NCBI RefSeq assembly: GCF_900091845.1
Contig: NZ_FMCI01000157.1
Span: 1 to 64,000, forward strand
Direction: 5' to 3'
Length of the DNA: 64,000 nt
Origin: Streptomyces sp. SolWspMP-5a-2
GTDB taxonomy: Bacteria > Actinomycetota > Actinomycetes > Streptomycetales > Streptomycetaceae
This document shows, piece after piece, positions 1 to 8,141 of this stretch. Position numbers and translations under genes: made by a program. Below the pieces are notes generated by a model that had not been told where the DNA came from, ran no database searches, and saw nothing but the letters and a program-made list of their open reading frames with translations. Each line of letters begins with the position of its first letter. Within the stretch, counting starts at the first letter, position 1.

Positions 1-196
1 CCCCCGGGGCCACAGGAGCCTGCTGGCCCGTAGGTGCGTGCGCACACAGACGCGCACTGTGAGGTGCTGGACCGGTTTTCAAGACCAGCCGGTTTCACAT
101 GGACAGATGGGCGATGACCTGCGCCTTTGGTGTCCTACGTCGCGCGCTCCGACCCATGTTGGCCAGAGGTTGGCCGCAGGGGTGGCGCGAGGCCCG

Positions 197-877
197 TCAT
201 CCGGCCGTGCTGGGGGCGCTTTCAACGCCCTCGGGAGCGAGGCGGCTTGTGAAGCCATGCGACACCAGCCGCTCGTACGCCCGCGTCACGTCGCCGGGCA
301 CATCCTGCGAGATCATGAACCCCTGCGCCGGGTAGATCAACAGGCGCTGCAGTGACCCCACAAGCATGTCGATGACAAGGCGCGGGTTCTGGATCGAGTC
401 GACGTATTCGGGCAGCGTCATCGGGGTGGAAGCGCTGAAGAACTCCGCTTCGGGCCACAGCTTCCGGGCGGTGGCGTAGGCCCGCCGTTCCTCGTACGGC
501 TTGCTGATCAGCAGCACCGAGGACACCACAACCCCTCGTTCTTCGAGCAGTGAACGGGACAGGGTGATGTTCTGCCCCGTGTTGCGTGCGTCCGGCTCCA
601 CAAGGATGACGTCCGCGGGAACGCCGAGTTCGAGCGCACGGTCCCGGTAGTGCTCGGCTTCACCGCGCGGCATCCGTTCCTGGGTGGTTCTACTGGTCGC
701 CCCGGTGAACACGATCAGGGGCATCATGCCGCGCCGGAAGAGGTTCACCGTCGTGTCGGCCACCCCCAGATCATGGCTACCCAGACCGATGCCGACCGAG
801 CACGGGCGCGGCTCGTGGTGCATCTGCTGGTAGTCCCAGAGAAGCTGGGTGTCCTCCCAATCCTGTACGGAGATCAC
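197..877 (-). CDS. YdcF/DUF218-family protein, coupled to the GntR regulator
   Basis: A 226-residue protein resembling the YdcF/DUF218 (ElyC-SanA) family. An N-terminal strand leads into GLGSHD, then IVFTGATS, then an acidic turn with RNTGQN and an LLISKPYEERR strand, the usual order of this Rossmann-like fold. The enzymatic role is unknown. I chose the GTG start that overlaps the stop of the upstream GntR gene (GTGA), because AGGAAGG sits eight bases before it; a longer in-frame ATG start would run well into the regulator. The pair is translationally coupled, so the protein probably works with the regulator, perhaps sensing a ligand. No counterpart exists in element 2. Confidence 0.75.
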   Translation of the reverse strand: MISVQDWEDTQLLWDYQQMHHEPRPCSVGIGLGSHDLGVADTTVNLFRRGMMPLIVFTGATSRTTQERMPRGEAEHYRDRALELGVPADVILVEPDARNTGQNITLSRSLLEERGVVVSSVLLISKPYEERRAYATARKLWPEAEFFSASTPMTLPEYVDSIQNPRLVIDMLVGSLQRLLIYPAQGFMISQDVPGDVTRAYERLVSHGFTSRLAPEGVESAPSTAG

Positions 878-1680
878 GCCGAACCTTCCTTGTCTTTGCC
901 CTGCTGGCGGGCGGAATCGGGAACGTCGAACTCGTACTCCCATGCGAAGCGGGAAGCAACATGGACACCGACCGCGAACTCAACCACCGTGCCGTCTGCC
1001 GTGTATGTCGTTCGGTGCAGTTCGACGACTGGTTCACCGACGGGGAGCTGTAGAAGCTTCACCTCATCAGCCGTCGGCACGCGCGCGAACAGTGCCTCTT
1101 TCATGTGGTCGATCTCGTAGCCAGCGTCATAGAGCACGCGGTACCCACCGCCCCGCCCGGCTGGCCCCGGTGTGGGATCGACGATGCGGGTGCCTTCGAC
1201 GTGTTCGGGACGGTAGTAGCTGGTCAGGGTGTGAGTCGGCTGCGTACCTTCTTTCACCAGCCGGGCCCGTGCGTACACCCCAGAACCAACCGGGACGCCG
1301 AGCCCTTCGGCTACTAGGGCGGTCGCCTCGACGCGGCTCACCGTCTGCGTTTGTTCGTCCCGCTTGTACGCCCGGCCTGACGCCACACGGTCAGCGATGA
1401 ACGCGACCTCATCACCATCGCGCCACTTCGCTTTGTCGTAGCGGGCAATGCCGAGGCGCTTGAGGGCACTGCGCGCGCGCACGACTGTGCCGTGCCCGCG
1501 TGACGACGTCACAAGCCCTTCTGCCTCAAGCGCCTTGTACGCCTGATGGACCGTGGACTTCGAGCCTTCCCCGGCCTCAACCAGCTCTCTGATCTGGGGC
1601 AACTGATCCCCAGGCGCACGCTCGCCGTTCCTGATCTCCTGCGCGATCCGATCCGCCAGTTCGCGCCACTTGGGTGCCAC
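874..1680 (-). CDS. GntR-family regulator with UTRA-type ligand domain
   Basis: A 268-residue regulator. Residues 1-70 form a GntR winged helix-turn-helix (PGDQLPQIRELVEAG, then STVHQAYKALEAEGLV). Residues about 95-250 look like a UTRA/HutC ligand pocket. It starts at GTG with GGGAG upstream. The gene diverges from the transfer operon, and the space between holds three copies of a palindrome with the GT...AC half-sites typical of GntR operators, so it probably represses both itself and transfer. It occupies the place of the KorSA-type repressor of pSAM2, a GntR protein. The ligand is unknown. Confidence 0.85.
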   Translation of the reverse strand: MAPKWRELADRIAQEIRNGERAPGDQLPQIRELVEAGEGSKSTVHQAYKALEAEGLVTSSRGHGTVVRARSALKRLGIARYDKAKWRDGDEVAFIADRVASGRAYKRDEQTQTVSRVEATALVAEGLGVPVGSGVYARARLVKEGTQPTHTLTSYYRPEHVEGTRIVDPTPGPAGRGGGYRVLYDAGYEIDHMKEALFARVPTADEVKLLQLPVGEPVVELHRTTYTADGTVVEFAVGVHVASRFAWEYEFDVPDSARQQGKDKEGSA

Positions 1681-1713
1681 AGCAGAACTCCCTTCGATGC
1701 GCCCCAGTGAAAC

Positions 1714-1785
1714 ACAGTCCCAGGACTGTTGACAGTCCTAGGACTGTGCGCCACAGTCTCACCAGCACCTCGCAGTCCTAGGACA
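1714..1785 (+). promoter_or_regulatory. Operator cluster: three TCCTAGGA-type palindromes over a -35 box
   Basis: Two 16-bp palindromes, ACAGTCCCAGGACTGT (1714-1729) and ACAGTCCTAGGACTGT (1732-1747), lie 18 bp apart centre to centre. A third, slightly shorter copy is at 1773-1785. A TTGACA hexamer (1729-1734) is wedged between the first two, so a bound repressor would cover a rightward promoter. The sites lie between the leftward GntR gene and the rightward transfer genes. Confidence 0.8.
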
Positions 1786-2099
1786 GCGAGGCGGGGAGGC
1801 CCCTCTTGGGCTGCTCCGACGCAGAGGGCGGGGACGCTGCAATCCCGCTAAAGGCCAGGTGGAACAGGGTTTCGGCCCGTACTGGCGAGGTGGCCCGGTG
1901 ACCGCGAGCAACGGCCGGAGAGTGGGGACAAGGTCCCCCTTGCAGTGCATATCCCGTGTTCAGTCGCCCTGAAGGAGTGGCAGTGAGTCGAAAACGATGG
2001 GCGTGGCCGTGACTGACCGGCACGGCGGCGCCGCTCCATCTCTGGTCCGCGAGCACACGGCGGACGCCGGTCGCCCTCGACCGACTCGCGGCGGATAGC

Positions 2100-2179
2100 G
2101 CCGCGCCGGTTGCTCGCCCTGCCCGTCCGGGCGCTCTGCGGAGCGGCCCCGTACGGGCGGGGTCGAGAGGAGCCGGAAC
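2100..2179 (+). promoter_or_regulatory. Conserved leader segment upstream of the transfer genes
   Basis: The segment starts with GCCGCGCCGGTTGC and ends with GGAGCCGGAAC; the same two blocks flank a 59-nt segment in element 2. The sequence between the blocks differs but forms short GC-rich hairpins in both elements. It could be a leader RNA or the spacer of a lost reading frame. The wider gap from the operators (1786-2205) has no convincing gene. Confidence 0.45.
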
Positions 2180-2205
2180 ACCCCTTCAACGGTTGGGAGT
2201 TCGAC

Positions 2206-2658
2206 ATGTTCGCCACGCTGATAGCCGTTCTCGGCACGCTCGCCGGAACGGTGGTCGCGGGTCTGATGCAGTACGTCAGCACGTCCCGGACGGCGCGTGC
2301 GGCTGCTGCGGAGCGGCGCCGTGAGGCTCTGGCGGCGGCGGTCCCGGCGCTGCTGGCCGCGATCGTCCGTCACCGGGAACAGCAGTACCTGAAGATCGAG
2401 AGCCGGGCCGAGGGCCGTTGCGACACCCCGGAGTCGCGGCAGGCCCGGTACGCGGCCCGTTCCGTGGTGACCAGCGCCATGGACACGCTCCACATGGTCA
2501 CCGCGGACGCCGCGCTTCTCACCGTCGCTCAGGACGCGGTGAACACGGCGATGGCGATCGGTGACGTTCCCGCGGACGAGGTGGCGGCGGCGGGTCGGCG
2601 GGCCCGCGTCGCGCACACCGCGCTGCGGCTTGAGGCCGCCCGCCACCTCACCGTCTGA
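2206..2658 (+). CDS. Small membrane-anchored protein of unknown function
   Basis: A 150-residue protein not recognised. Residues 2-20 form one hydrophobic segment (FATLIAVLGTLAGTVVAGL), followed by a basic, alanine-rich helical region suggesting a membrane-anchored cytoplasmic helix bundle. The ATG start fits the end of the conserved leader; longer in-frame starts would translate the leader itself. It is the first gene after the operator and is missing from element 2, where the leader runs straight into DUF6284, so it is accessory to the AICE backbone. Confidence 0.6.
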   Translation: MFATLIAVLGTLAGTVVAGLMQYVSTSRTARAAAAERRREALAAAVPALLAAIVRHREQQYLKIESRAEGRCDTPESRQARYAARSVVTSAMDTLHMVTADAALLTVAQDAVNTAMAIGDVPADEVAAAGRRARVAHTALRLEAARHLTV

Positions 2659-2700
2659 CCTCTGCACATCCATCACGCACCACTGATCGAGGGAGATCAC

Positions 2701-2895
2701 ATGTTCCGTCGCCGTGAGAACACCGACGCGGGTCAGGCCCTGCGGCAGCAGGAGAACGACCTTGAGTGCGCCGCCCGTGCCCGGAAGTGGGGCATGGAGG
2801 AGAACGCCGAGAAGTGGGAGTCCAGCGCGGGCGCCGCGTTCGACGACTTCCTTCGCATCACGAAGAAGAGGGACGACCGCCGCCGCAACCAGTAG
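2701..2895 (+). CDS. Small hydrophilic protein of unknown function
   Basis: A 64-residue, highly charged protein, predicted helical (alternating E/R/K/A), with no membrane segment and no known domain. GAGGGAG sits about seven bases before the ATG. It lies 42 bases after the preceding membrane-anchored gene and both are absent from element 2, so they probably form one accessory unit. Its composition would suit a small RNA- or protein-binding partner, but nothing in the sequence shows this. Confidence 0.55.
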   Translation: MFRRRENTDAGQALRQQENDLECAARARKWGMEENAEKWESSAGAAFDDFLRITKKRDDRRRNQ

Positions 2896-2929
2896 CGGCA
2901 CACCGACCCCCACACCCCATGAACGGAGC

Positions 2930-2959
2930 GCGGCCCCGGTGTTAGAGCACCGGGGCCGC
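2930..2959 (+). terminator. Twelve-bp perfect hairpin before DUF6284
   Basis: The arms GCGGCCCCGGTG and CACCGGGGCCGC are separated by a six-base loop. There is no T-run after it. Element 2 has the same hairpin with one mismatch in the same place, although no gene precedes it there. It may therefore be an attenuator or leader structure rather than a simple terminator. Confidence 0.55.
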
Positions 2960-2997
2960 TGTTCGGGCCGCATCTACTGCTAGGGAGAGCACGACCC

Positions 2998-3261
2998 ATG
3001 AACCCCATCGTGACTGTTCAGGACGCCGTTACGGCGTTCGCCGACTGGATCGAACCGACCACCGCTGAGCTGGACGCGATCGAGCGGGAGATGCCCGTCA
3101 TCCTCGCGGACGTCGACCTGTTGGACGCGCACATCGTCACCCTCGACCGGACCCCGACCGAGGTCGACGAGCGGCGTATGCGCCGGGCCCGCCGCCGCGC
3201 TCTCGCCGCCCGCGCCGCCCTCCACAACAGCCCCTCGGGCGTGACGGGCGGTGCCGCATGA
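2998..3261 (+). CDS. DUF6284-family small protein
   Basis: An 87-residue protein that I match to DUF6284, common at the start of Streptomyces AICE transfer operons; its function is unknown. The core, with the motif LDAIEREMPVILADVDLLDA, is acidic and helical, and the C-terminal third is arginine-rich. It is nearly identical to the element 2 copy. AGGGAGAG lies eight bases before the ATG. Its stop overlaps the start of the PycTM gene as ATGA. In element 2 the same stop overlaps the SpdB-like gene instead, which fixes the insertion point of the two-gene cassette that follows. Confidence 0.85.
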   Translation: MNPIVTVQDAVTAFADWIEPTTAELDAIEREMPVILADVDLLDAHIVTLDRTPTEVDERRMRRARRRALAARAALHNSPSGVTGGAA

Positions 3262-3719
3262 GCGAGCCGAACCGGAACCTGGAAGCCGCGCACGCCGAGG
3301 TGAAGGCGGAGATCTCCCGCACCGACAACAAGATTGCCCTGCTGCTGGCGCTCGCCACCGGCCTGCTCGCCCTCGCGTGGACGGTCGGATCGAACCTGCA
3401 CCTTCCCAGCGGGTTCGGCATCGCCGCCGCCGTGGTGGGAGCTCCCGGGGCGGGTCTGGTGGTGTGGGCGGTCGCGGCCCTGCTGCGCTCGGTGCGCCCC
3501 AACCTTGCGGGGCGGCACGGGTTCGTCCTGTGGGCCACCCTCACCCCCGAGGAGATCGGCGAGCGCGCCGGGCAGCGGGATCTGTCCGCCGACATCGCAG
3601 GGTTGTCCCGGCTCGCGGTCGCCAAGTACCGGGCGCTTCAGCGGGCGGTTGATCTGCTGCGGGCCGGTGGCGCCCTGCTCATCCTCGCGGCCCTGCTCAC
3701 CGCCGGGGCCGCCCTGTGA
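3258..3719 (+). CDS. Pycsar-type two-helix membrane effector (PycTM/DUF5706-like)
   Basis: A 153-residue protein with the layout of Pycsar-effector (PycTM) proteins: an amphipathic N-terminal helix with the motif NLEAAHAEVKAEISRTDNK; two transmembrane helices (about 28-45 and 55-78) with VRPNL just after the second; a soluble segment containing FVLWATLT; and a hydrophobic C-terminal helix (about 130-152). In known Pycsar systems such proteins damage the membrane when they sense a cyclic nucleotide. Here the next gene, joined by a GTGA overlap, is a GGDEF cyclase rather than a PycC-type cyclase. The pair is missing from element 2. Whether it defends against phage, controls transfer, or only signals cannot be told from sequence. 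Confidence 0.75.
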   Translation: MSEPNRNLEAAHAEVKAEISRTDNKIALLLALATGLLALAWTVGSNLHLPSGFGIAAAVVGAPGAGLVVWAVAALLRSVRPNLAGRHGFVLWATLTPEEIGERAGQRDLSADIAGLSRLAVAKYRALQRAVDLLRAGGALLILAALLTAGAAL

Positions 3720-4387
3720 ACACCCTCCTGCACACGATGGCGTCCGCCGGACCGCTCGCCGCCGCGTGGGGCGTCCACGGACTGTTACTGCGGCGCCGTC
3801 TGACGGCCGCGCGGCACGACCCGCTGTCCGGCCTGTGGACCCGCGCCGCGTTCGAAGCGCGGGCGGCCCGGGTGCTGGCCCGCCGCCCCCACGTCGCCGT
3901 GGTCCTCGCTGATCTCGACGGCTTCAAGACCCTGAACGACACCCACGGGCACGCGGCGGGGGACATGGCGATCCGGTCCACCGCGGCGGCCCTCACCGAC
4001 GCGGTGTCCGGGCACCCCGGGGCGGTGTGCGGGCGGCTGGGTGGCGATGAGTTCGCCGCCGTCGTCCCGCTCGCCTCCCCGGTGGCGCTGCCGTGGCTGC
4101 TGCGCGGGCTGCACGACGAGATCACCGCCCCGTTCCGCTACGCCGGACGGGACCTGCGGGTGGGCGTCTCGATCGGCGCCGCCCTCTCCACCGACCTCAC
4201 GAACGCCCCCAGCGCGAACCGGTTCGGTCTGCTGCTGCGGCTCGCCGACGAGGCCATGTACGCGGTGAAGCGGTCCGGGGGCGGCTGGTCCTACCCCGCC
4301 GCCACCACCCCGGTCACGGGGTCGACGGCCGGACGGCGCACCGGCCGGGACGGCACGCACACCACGCTTCGGAAGGGGGCGTCATGA
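3716..4387 (+). CDS. GGDEF-domain nucleotide cyclase (predicted diguanylate cyclase)
   Basis: A 223-residue protein. One hydrophobic segment (about 4-25) is followed by a complete GGDEF domain: DPLSGLWTR (35-43), DLDGFKTLNDTHGHAAGD (66-83), RLGGDEF (107-113) and ADEAMYAVK (177-185). All catalytic and metal-binding positions are present. The RxxD inhibitory site expected at 100-103 is absent (HPGA), so product feedback is unlikely. Family knowledge predicts c-di-GMP, but the product could differ. It starts at GTG overlapping the PycTM stop and ends ATGA over the SpdB-like gene, so effector and cyclase are translated together inside the conjugation operon. Confidence 0.85.
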   Translation: MNTLLHTMASAGPLAAAWGVHGLLLRRRLTAARHDPLSGLWTRAAFEARAARVLARRPHVAVVLADLDGFKTLNDTHGHAAGDMAIRSTAAALTDAVSGHPGAVCGRLGGDEFAAVVPLASPVALPWLLRGLHDEITAPFRYAGRDLRVGVSIGAALSTDLTNAPSANRFGLLLRLADEAMYAVKRSGGGWSYPAATTPVTGSTAGRRTGRDGTHTTLRKGAS

Positions 4388-5238
4388 GGGGCAAGACCGT
4401 TCTGCCCGCTGTCGCGATGACGGCGGTGTCCATGGTCCTCACGCTGGCCGTGGTCGTGATGTGGCTCGGCAGCGCGATGCCGTGGCTGGTCGCCCTGGTC
4501 GTCGGCCTCGGCATCGACGGCGGATGGCTCGCCACCCTCGCCTACGAGCGGCGTCTTGCCGCGCAGGGCGACCACTCCACCCCCGTCACAGTGGTCGGCT
4601 GGTCGTTCGGCGCGCTCGCAACCGGCGTCCTCATCGCACACGCCCTCACCGTCGACGGGTCGGCGGGCGCGTGGCTGGCCGTGGCGTGGCTGCCGCTCGC
4701 CGCGAAGTGCCTGTGGCTGGTCCACGGACTGTGGGAGCGCACCGCGCTGACGACGACCGCGCTGGACCAGATCCGCGAGATCCAGCAGACCGCCCGTGAC
4801 GACGCGGCCGTTGCCCGTGCGTGGCTGCGTGCCGAAGCGGGCACCGAGGAGACCCGCCTCGACGCCGTGACGGCCGCCGGGGCACGCGTCGCACGCGTGC
4901 AGTCACGCACCGCCCGACGCCTCTCCGGGGCGTGGGCAGAGCTGGAGACGGCCCGCACCGGCAAGGACACCGGAAAGGCGCTGACCAGCGTGACGGCCCC
5001 CGTCACACCCGGCGTCACGCCCCGTTGGGAACTCCCGGTGTGGGGCCCCAGCGAGCAGGTTCCCGCCCTCGATGCCGGACCCGCGCTCACCGATGACGCC
5101 CTGGACGTCGTCGTCGACCAGATCCGGCTGAGCCAGGACCCGCCCCTGTCCTACCGGGAGATGTCGGCCCGCTTCCGCGCCGCCGGACACTCCGCCTCCG
5201 AGGTCCGCTTGCGGGCGTCCTGGAAGCGCGTCGCCTGA
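4384..5238 (+). CDS. SpdB-like plasmid-spread membrane protein
   Basis: A 284-residue protein. About 130 N-terminal residues contain four hydrophobic helices, and a long, charged, helical cytoplasmic tail ends in a conserved segment with the motif SYREMSARFRAAGHSASEVR that resembles a small DNA-binding helix-turn-helix. Its place next to the TraB pump fits Spd proteins, which spread the element between hyphal compartments after transfer. It is strongly similar to the element 2 copy along its whole length. It starts ATGA over the GGDEF stop and ends TGATG into the zinc protein. The exact family name is uncertain. Confidence 0.7.
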   Translation: MRGKTVLPAVAMTAVSMVLTLAVVVMWLGSAMPWLVALVVGLGIDGGWLATLAYERRLAAQGDHSTPVTVVGWSFGALATGVLIAHALTVDGSAGAWLAVAWLPLAAKCLWLVHGLWERTALTTTALDQIREIQQTARDDAAVARAWLRAEAGTEETRLDAVTAAGARVARVQSRTARRLSGAWAELETARTGKDTGKALTSVTAPVTPGVTPRWELPVWGPSEQVPALDAGPALTDDALDVVVDQIRLSQDPPLSYREMSARFRAAGHSASEVRLRASWKRVA

Positions 5239-5585
5239 TGGCCACGCTGCCGGTGTTCCGGTGGCGACTGGCACCGGACGGGTACGCCACCCGCCGCCAA
5301 CTGAGGGCGGCGGGTCTGCGGCCCGGCGGACAGGACGTCGCCGCCACCCTCGAACGCCCCCGCCGCCACCGGCCCCCGCTCATCGCCCACCTCTACCTCA
5401 TCGACCGCGCCCTTCCGGTCCGGCCGATGACGCCGGGCCGGTGGGCCGCACTCGACAAAGCGAACACGGCTCGCCGCCTCTGCCCGGAGTGCCGGCGGAA
5501 CGCGGACTACGTCATCCCCTCCTCGCTCGGCATGTGCGTGCCGTGCGCCTACCCCGACCCCCACGGGTCAGAAGGGACCGCCTGA
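5238..5585 (+). CDS. Small RRQ-motif zinc-ribbon protein
   Basis: A 115-residue protein. The N-terminal half carries GYATRRQLRAAGLRPGGQDV, the RRQ(R)L motif of a family of small zinc-binding proteins found in Streptomyces integrative elements. The C-terminal half has CPEC and CVPC pairs about 23 residues apart, a zinc ribbon. The biochemical role is unknown; a nucleic-acid-binding helper in transfer is likely. It overlaps the SpdB-like gene by one base and has a close counterpart in element 2. Confidence 0.7.
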   Translation: MATLPVFRWRLAPDGYATRRQLRAAGLRPGGQDVAATLERPRRHRPPLIAHLYLIDRALPVRPMTPGRWAALDKANTARRLCPECRRNADYVIPSSLGMCVPCAYPDPHGSEGTA

Positions 5586-5586
5586 C

Positions 5587-5904
5587 ATGGGCAACTCCGA
5601 CGTGCGCCGTCTGGACCGGGAGATCCGCCAGACACAGAAGAAGCTGGAATCGGTCCGCCGGGGCGAGTGGTGGCCGCTGAACGGCAGCGAGCGCCGCGCG
5701 ATGGCCCGCGCCCTGGCCGGTGGCGGCTACCGCGCCGCCCGCGGCGAGAGCACCGACCGCGCCGAAGCGCAGATCGACACCACCGGCACGGCCGCTGAGA
5801 CCCGCCTCACCGCCGAATTGACCGCCCTGCACAGCGAGCGGCAGCGACTCATCACCGAGGCCGCCCGCGAGCGCGCCGCGAACAAGTCCTCCCGCTGGTT
5901 CTGA
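5587..5904 (+). CDS. Small coiled-coil protein of the transfer operon
   Basis: A 105-residue hydrophilic protein. Both ends are heptad-like helices (first with the motif RRLDREIRQTQKKLESVRR, last with ELTALHSERQRLI), and the middle contains a WWPLNGSERR turn. The C-terminus SSRWF is almost kept in element 2 (STGWF). No known domain. It lies between the zinc protein and traB in both elements, so it probably serves conjugation, perhaps as a partner of TraB. Confidence 0.65.
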   Translation: MGNSDVRRLDREIRQTQKKLESVRRGEWWPLNGSERRAMARALAGGGYRAARGESTDRAEAQIDTTGTAAETRLTAELTALHSERQRLITEAARERAANKSSRWF

Positions 5905-6011
5905 CCAGCGCACTTCCGCCGGGGTGACCGCTACTTCTCAGGGTCTCGGTCACCCCGGCTTCCTTCCCCCCGACTCTCGCCCCTGGCAGGGCAGTCAGGA
6001 GAACCATCAGC

Positions 6012-8141
6012 ATGTCCGAGAACGTCGTCAGTCTCCACAAGGCCGCCAGCCAACCCGCCGTCGAATCCGCGCCGACGGTGCTGACCGTCGTCCCCGACGC
6101 CCCGCCCGCACCCCCGGTGCCGCTGTGGGTCCGCTCTGGCCGCACCGTGCGCGCCGCTGTCACGCACGAGACGACCCGCACGGTCGTGCGCGGCGCCGTC
6201 CGGCACGGCCTCTACACCGCCAACGGCGGCCGGATCATCGCCCGCCGCACCTGGGACGGCCGCACCGGCGCCCGCTACGAACGGATGATCCGCGCGGCGG
6301 AAGCCGCGGGGAACCTCGACACCGCGCAGGAGTGGGAGGAGCGTCTGACCCGCTTCCGTGCGGCCCGCCACCACCGCCGCATGGACCTCCTGCACTCCCC
6401 CCTCGACGCCGCCAAGGGCGTCGCGGTCGGCACGGGAATGGGCGTGGGGGTGCTGGTCGCGCTCGGGGTCGCCCTGGCCGTGAACACCGGCCGCGTGGCC
6501 GACGTCGTCACCCCCCTCACCGCCACGGTCGACTTCATCGCGACCCTGATCCGCATCGTCCAGATCGTGTGGGGGCCGCTGGTCACCCTCGCTCCGTTCC
6601 TCGCGCTGCTCGCCCTGTGGTCGGTCGGCGCCCACCAGAAGGCAGCGCCGCAGTGGGCCCTGCCCGCTCACCACCGATCGGGGGAGGGCGAGCCGATCAC
6701 CCCGTCCATCGTGGTCAAGGCACTGCGGGATCTCGGGGTCGCATCCCTGCGCAACGCCATCAAGGAGATGGGCGACGCCGGGGCCTCGATGCTGGGGCCC
6801 ATCCGGATCGCCGGATGCGGTGTGGAAGTCGACGTCACGCTTCCCTCGGGGGTCTCGACGGTGGAGGTGCAGCAGCGGCGCCGCAAGCTCGCGGAGAACC
6901 TGACCCGGCACGAACACGAGGTGTTCATCACGATCCCCGAAGCGGCCCGCACCGTGCGCCTGTGGATCGCCGACTCGGGGGCTCTGGACGAGCCGATCGG
7001 ACCCTCCCCGCTGGTCACCGACGACACCATGACCGCCGACTACACCAAGGGCAAGGCTCCGTGGGGCCAGGATCTGCGCGGGGACGCCGCCGCGCTCAGC
7101 CTCTACCAGCGCCACCTCCTCATCACGGGCCTGTCTAACCAGGGCAAGACCGTGGCCCTGCGCTCCCTGGCCCTGTGGCTGGCCCTGGACAAGTCGGTGC
7201 AGTTCCTCATGGGCGACCTCAAGGGCGTCGGCGACTGGGCCATGTTCGACGGCCTCGCCACCACCCTGATCCAGGGGCCGACAGACGAGCACGTGATCCA
7301 GGTGACCGAGATGGTCGAAGGCGCGGTGGACGAGATGAACCGGCGGCTGATGGCGCCGCCCGGCACCGTGTTCCCCGCGCTGATCGTGCTGGTCGACGAA
7401 GCACAGGTCGCGTTCATGTGCCCGCTCAAGGACGAGGAGGGCCGCTACTACGGCGGATCCAAAGCCACGTCGCGGTACTTCATGGCCGTCCGGAAGATCC
7501 ACAACCAGGGCCGTGCCGTGAACGTGCTGATGTGGCAGGGCACCCAGGACCCCACCGACCAGAACCTTCCCAAGCTGGTCCGCGAGGGCGCCCACACCCG
7601 CGCGTCCCTCGCGCTGGGCACGGAGTCGCAAGCCCGGATGGCGCTGGGGGACAAGGCCGTCGACGGCGGCGCTGCGCCGAACCTGCTGCGCCCCGGCCTG
7701 GACCAGGGCACGCTGGTCGTCGCATCCTCCGGGATCGACATCCCCAAGGGCCAGTCCTCCCTCACCGTCCGCACGCACTACGTCGACGACACCGCCGCCG
7801 AGGCGATCACCGACCGCGCCAAGACCTTGCGCGACGGCGTCACCACCCTCACCGTCATCGAGCGCGGCGAGCAGCGCGATGCGCTCGCCGACATCGCCAC
7901 CGTCGTCGGGGACGCGGCCCGGGTGCTGACTCAGGACGTCCTCAAGCGGCTCGCCGCCCTCGCCCCGGACACGTACGGGAAGTGGTCGTTCCTCGACCTG
8001 AAGCGGGTTCTCGACGGCACCGGAGCCGAACCCTACAAGTCGGACGGGCGCATGGTCGTCGGCCGTGACCGGCTCGCCCGCGTCCTCGCCGACCGCACCA
8101 CCGACAGCGGCAGCGAGGGTTCCGCTTCCGCCCCGCAGTAG
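6012..8141 (+). CDS. traB: TraB-type FtsK/SpoIIIE DNA translocase (main transfer protein)
   Basis: A 709-residue conjugation protein that pumps double-stranded DNA between mycelia, as in pSAM2 and pSVH1. A basic N-terminus is followed by two transmembrane helices (about 138-160 and 177-206) and a RecA-like motor with Walker A GLSNQGKT (373-380) and Walker B VLVDE (D462, E463). The C-terminal ~75 residues, with GTGAEPYKSDGRMVVGRD, should be the winged helix that reads the clt repeats. AGGAG lies upstream. Motor and C-terminus are nearly identical to the element 2 TraB, while the N-terminus diverges. Candidate recognition repeats begin directly after the stop codon. Confidence 0.93.
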   Translation: MSENVVSLHKAASQPAVESAPTVLTVVPDAPPAPPVPLWVRSGRTVRAAVTHETTRTVVRGAVRHGLYTANGGRIIARRTWDGRTGARYERMIRAAEAAGNLDTAQEWEERLTRFRAARHHRRMDLLHSPLDAAKGVAVGTGMGVGVLVALGVALAVNTGRVADVVTPLTATVDFIATLIRIVQIVWGPLVTLAPFLALLALWSVGAHQKAAPQWALPAHHRSGEGEPITPSIVVKALRDLGVASLRNAIKEMGDAGASMLGPIRIAGCGVEVDVTLPSGVSTVEVQQRRRKLAENLTRHEHEVFITIPEAARTVRLWIADSGALDEPIGPSPLVTDDTMTADYTKGKAPWGQDLRGDAAALSLYQRHLLITGLSNQGKTVALRSLALWLALDKSVQFLMGDLKGVGDWAMFDGLATTLIQGPTDEHVIQVTEMVEGAVDEMNRRLMAPPGTVFPALIVLVDEAQVAFMCPLKDEEGRYYGGSKATSRYFMAVRKIHNQGRAVNVLMWQGTQDPTDQNLPKLVREGAHTRASLALGTESQARMALGDKAVDGGAAPNLLRPGLDQGTLVVASSGIDIPKGQSSLTVRTHYVDDTAAEAITDRAKTLRDGVTTLTVIERGEQRDALADIATVVGDAARVLTQDVLKRLAALAPDTYGKWSFLDLKRVLDGTGAEPYKSDGRMVVGRDRLARVLADRTTDSGSEGSASAPQ

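Noticed and set aside
1..196. Left attachment site of element 1
   Set aside because: No stretch resembles the tRNA-Tyr 3' segment; the site must lie outside the window.
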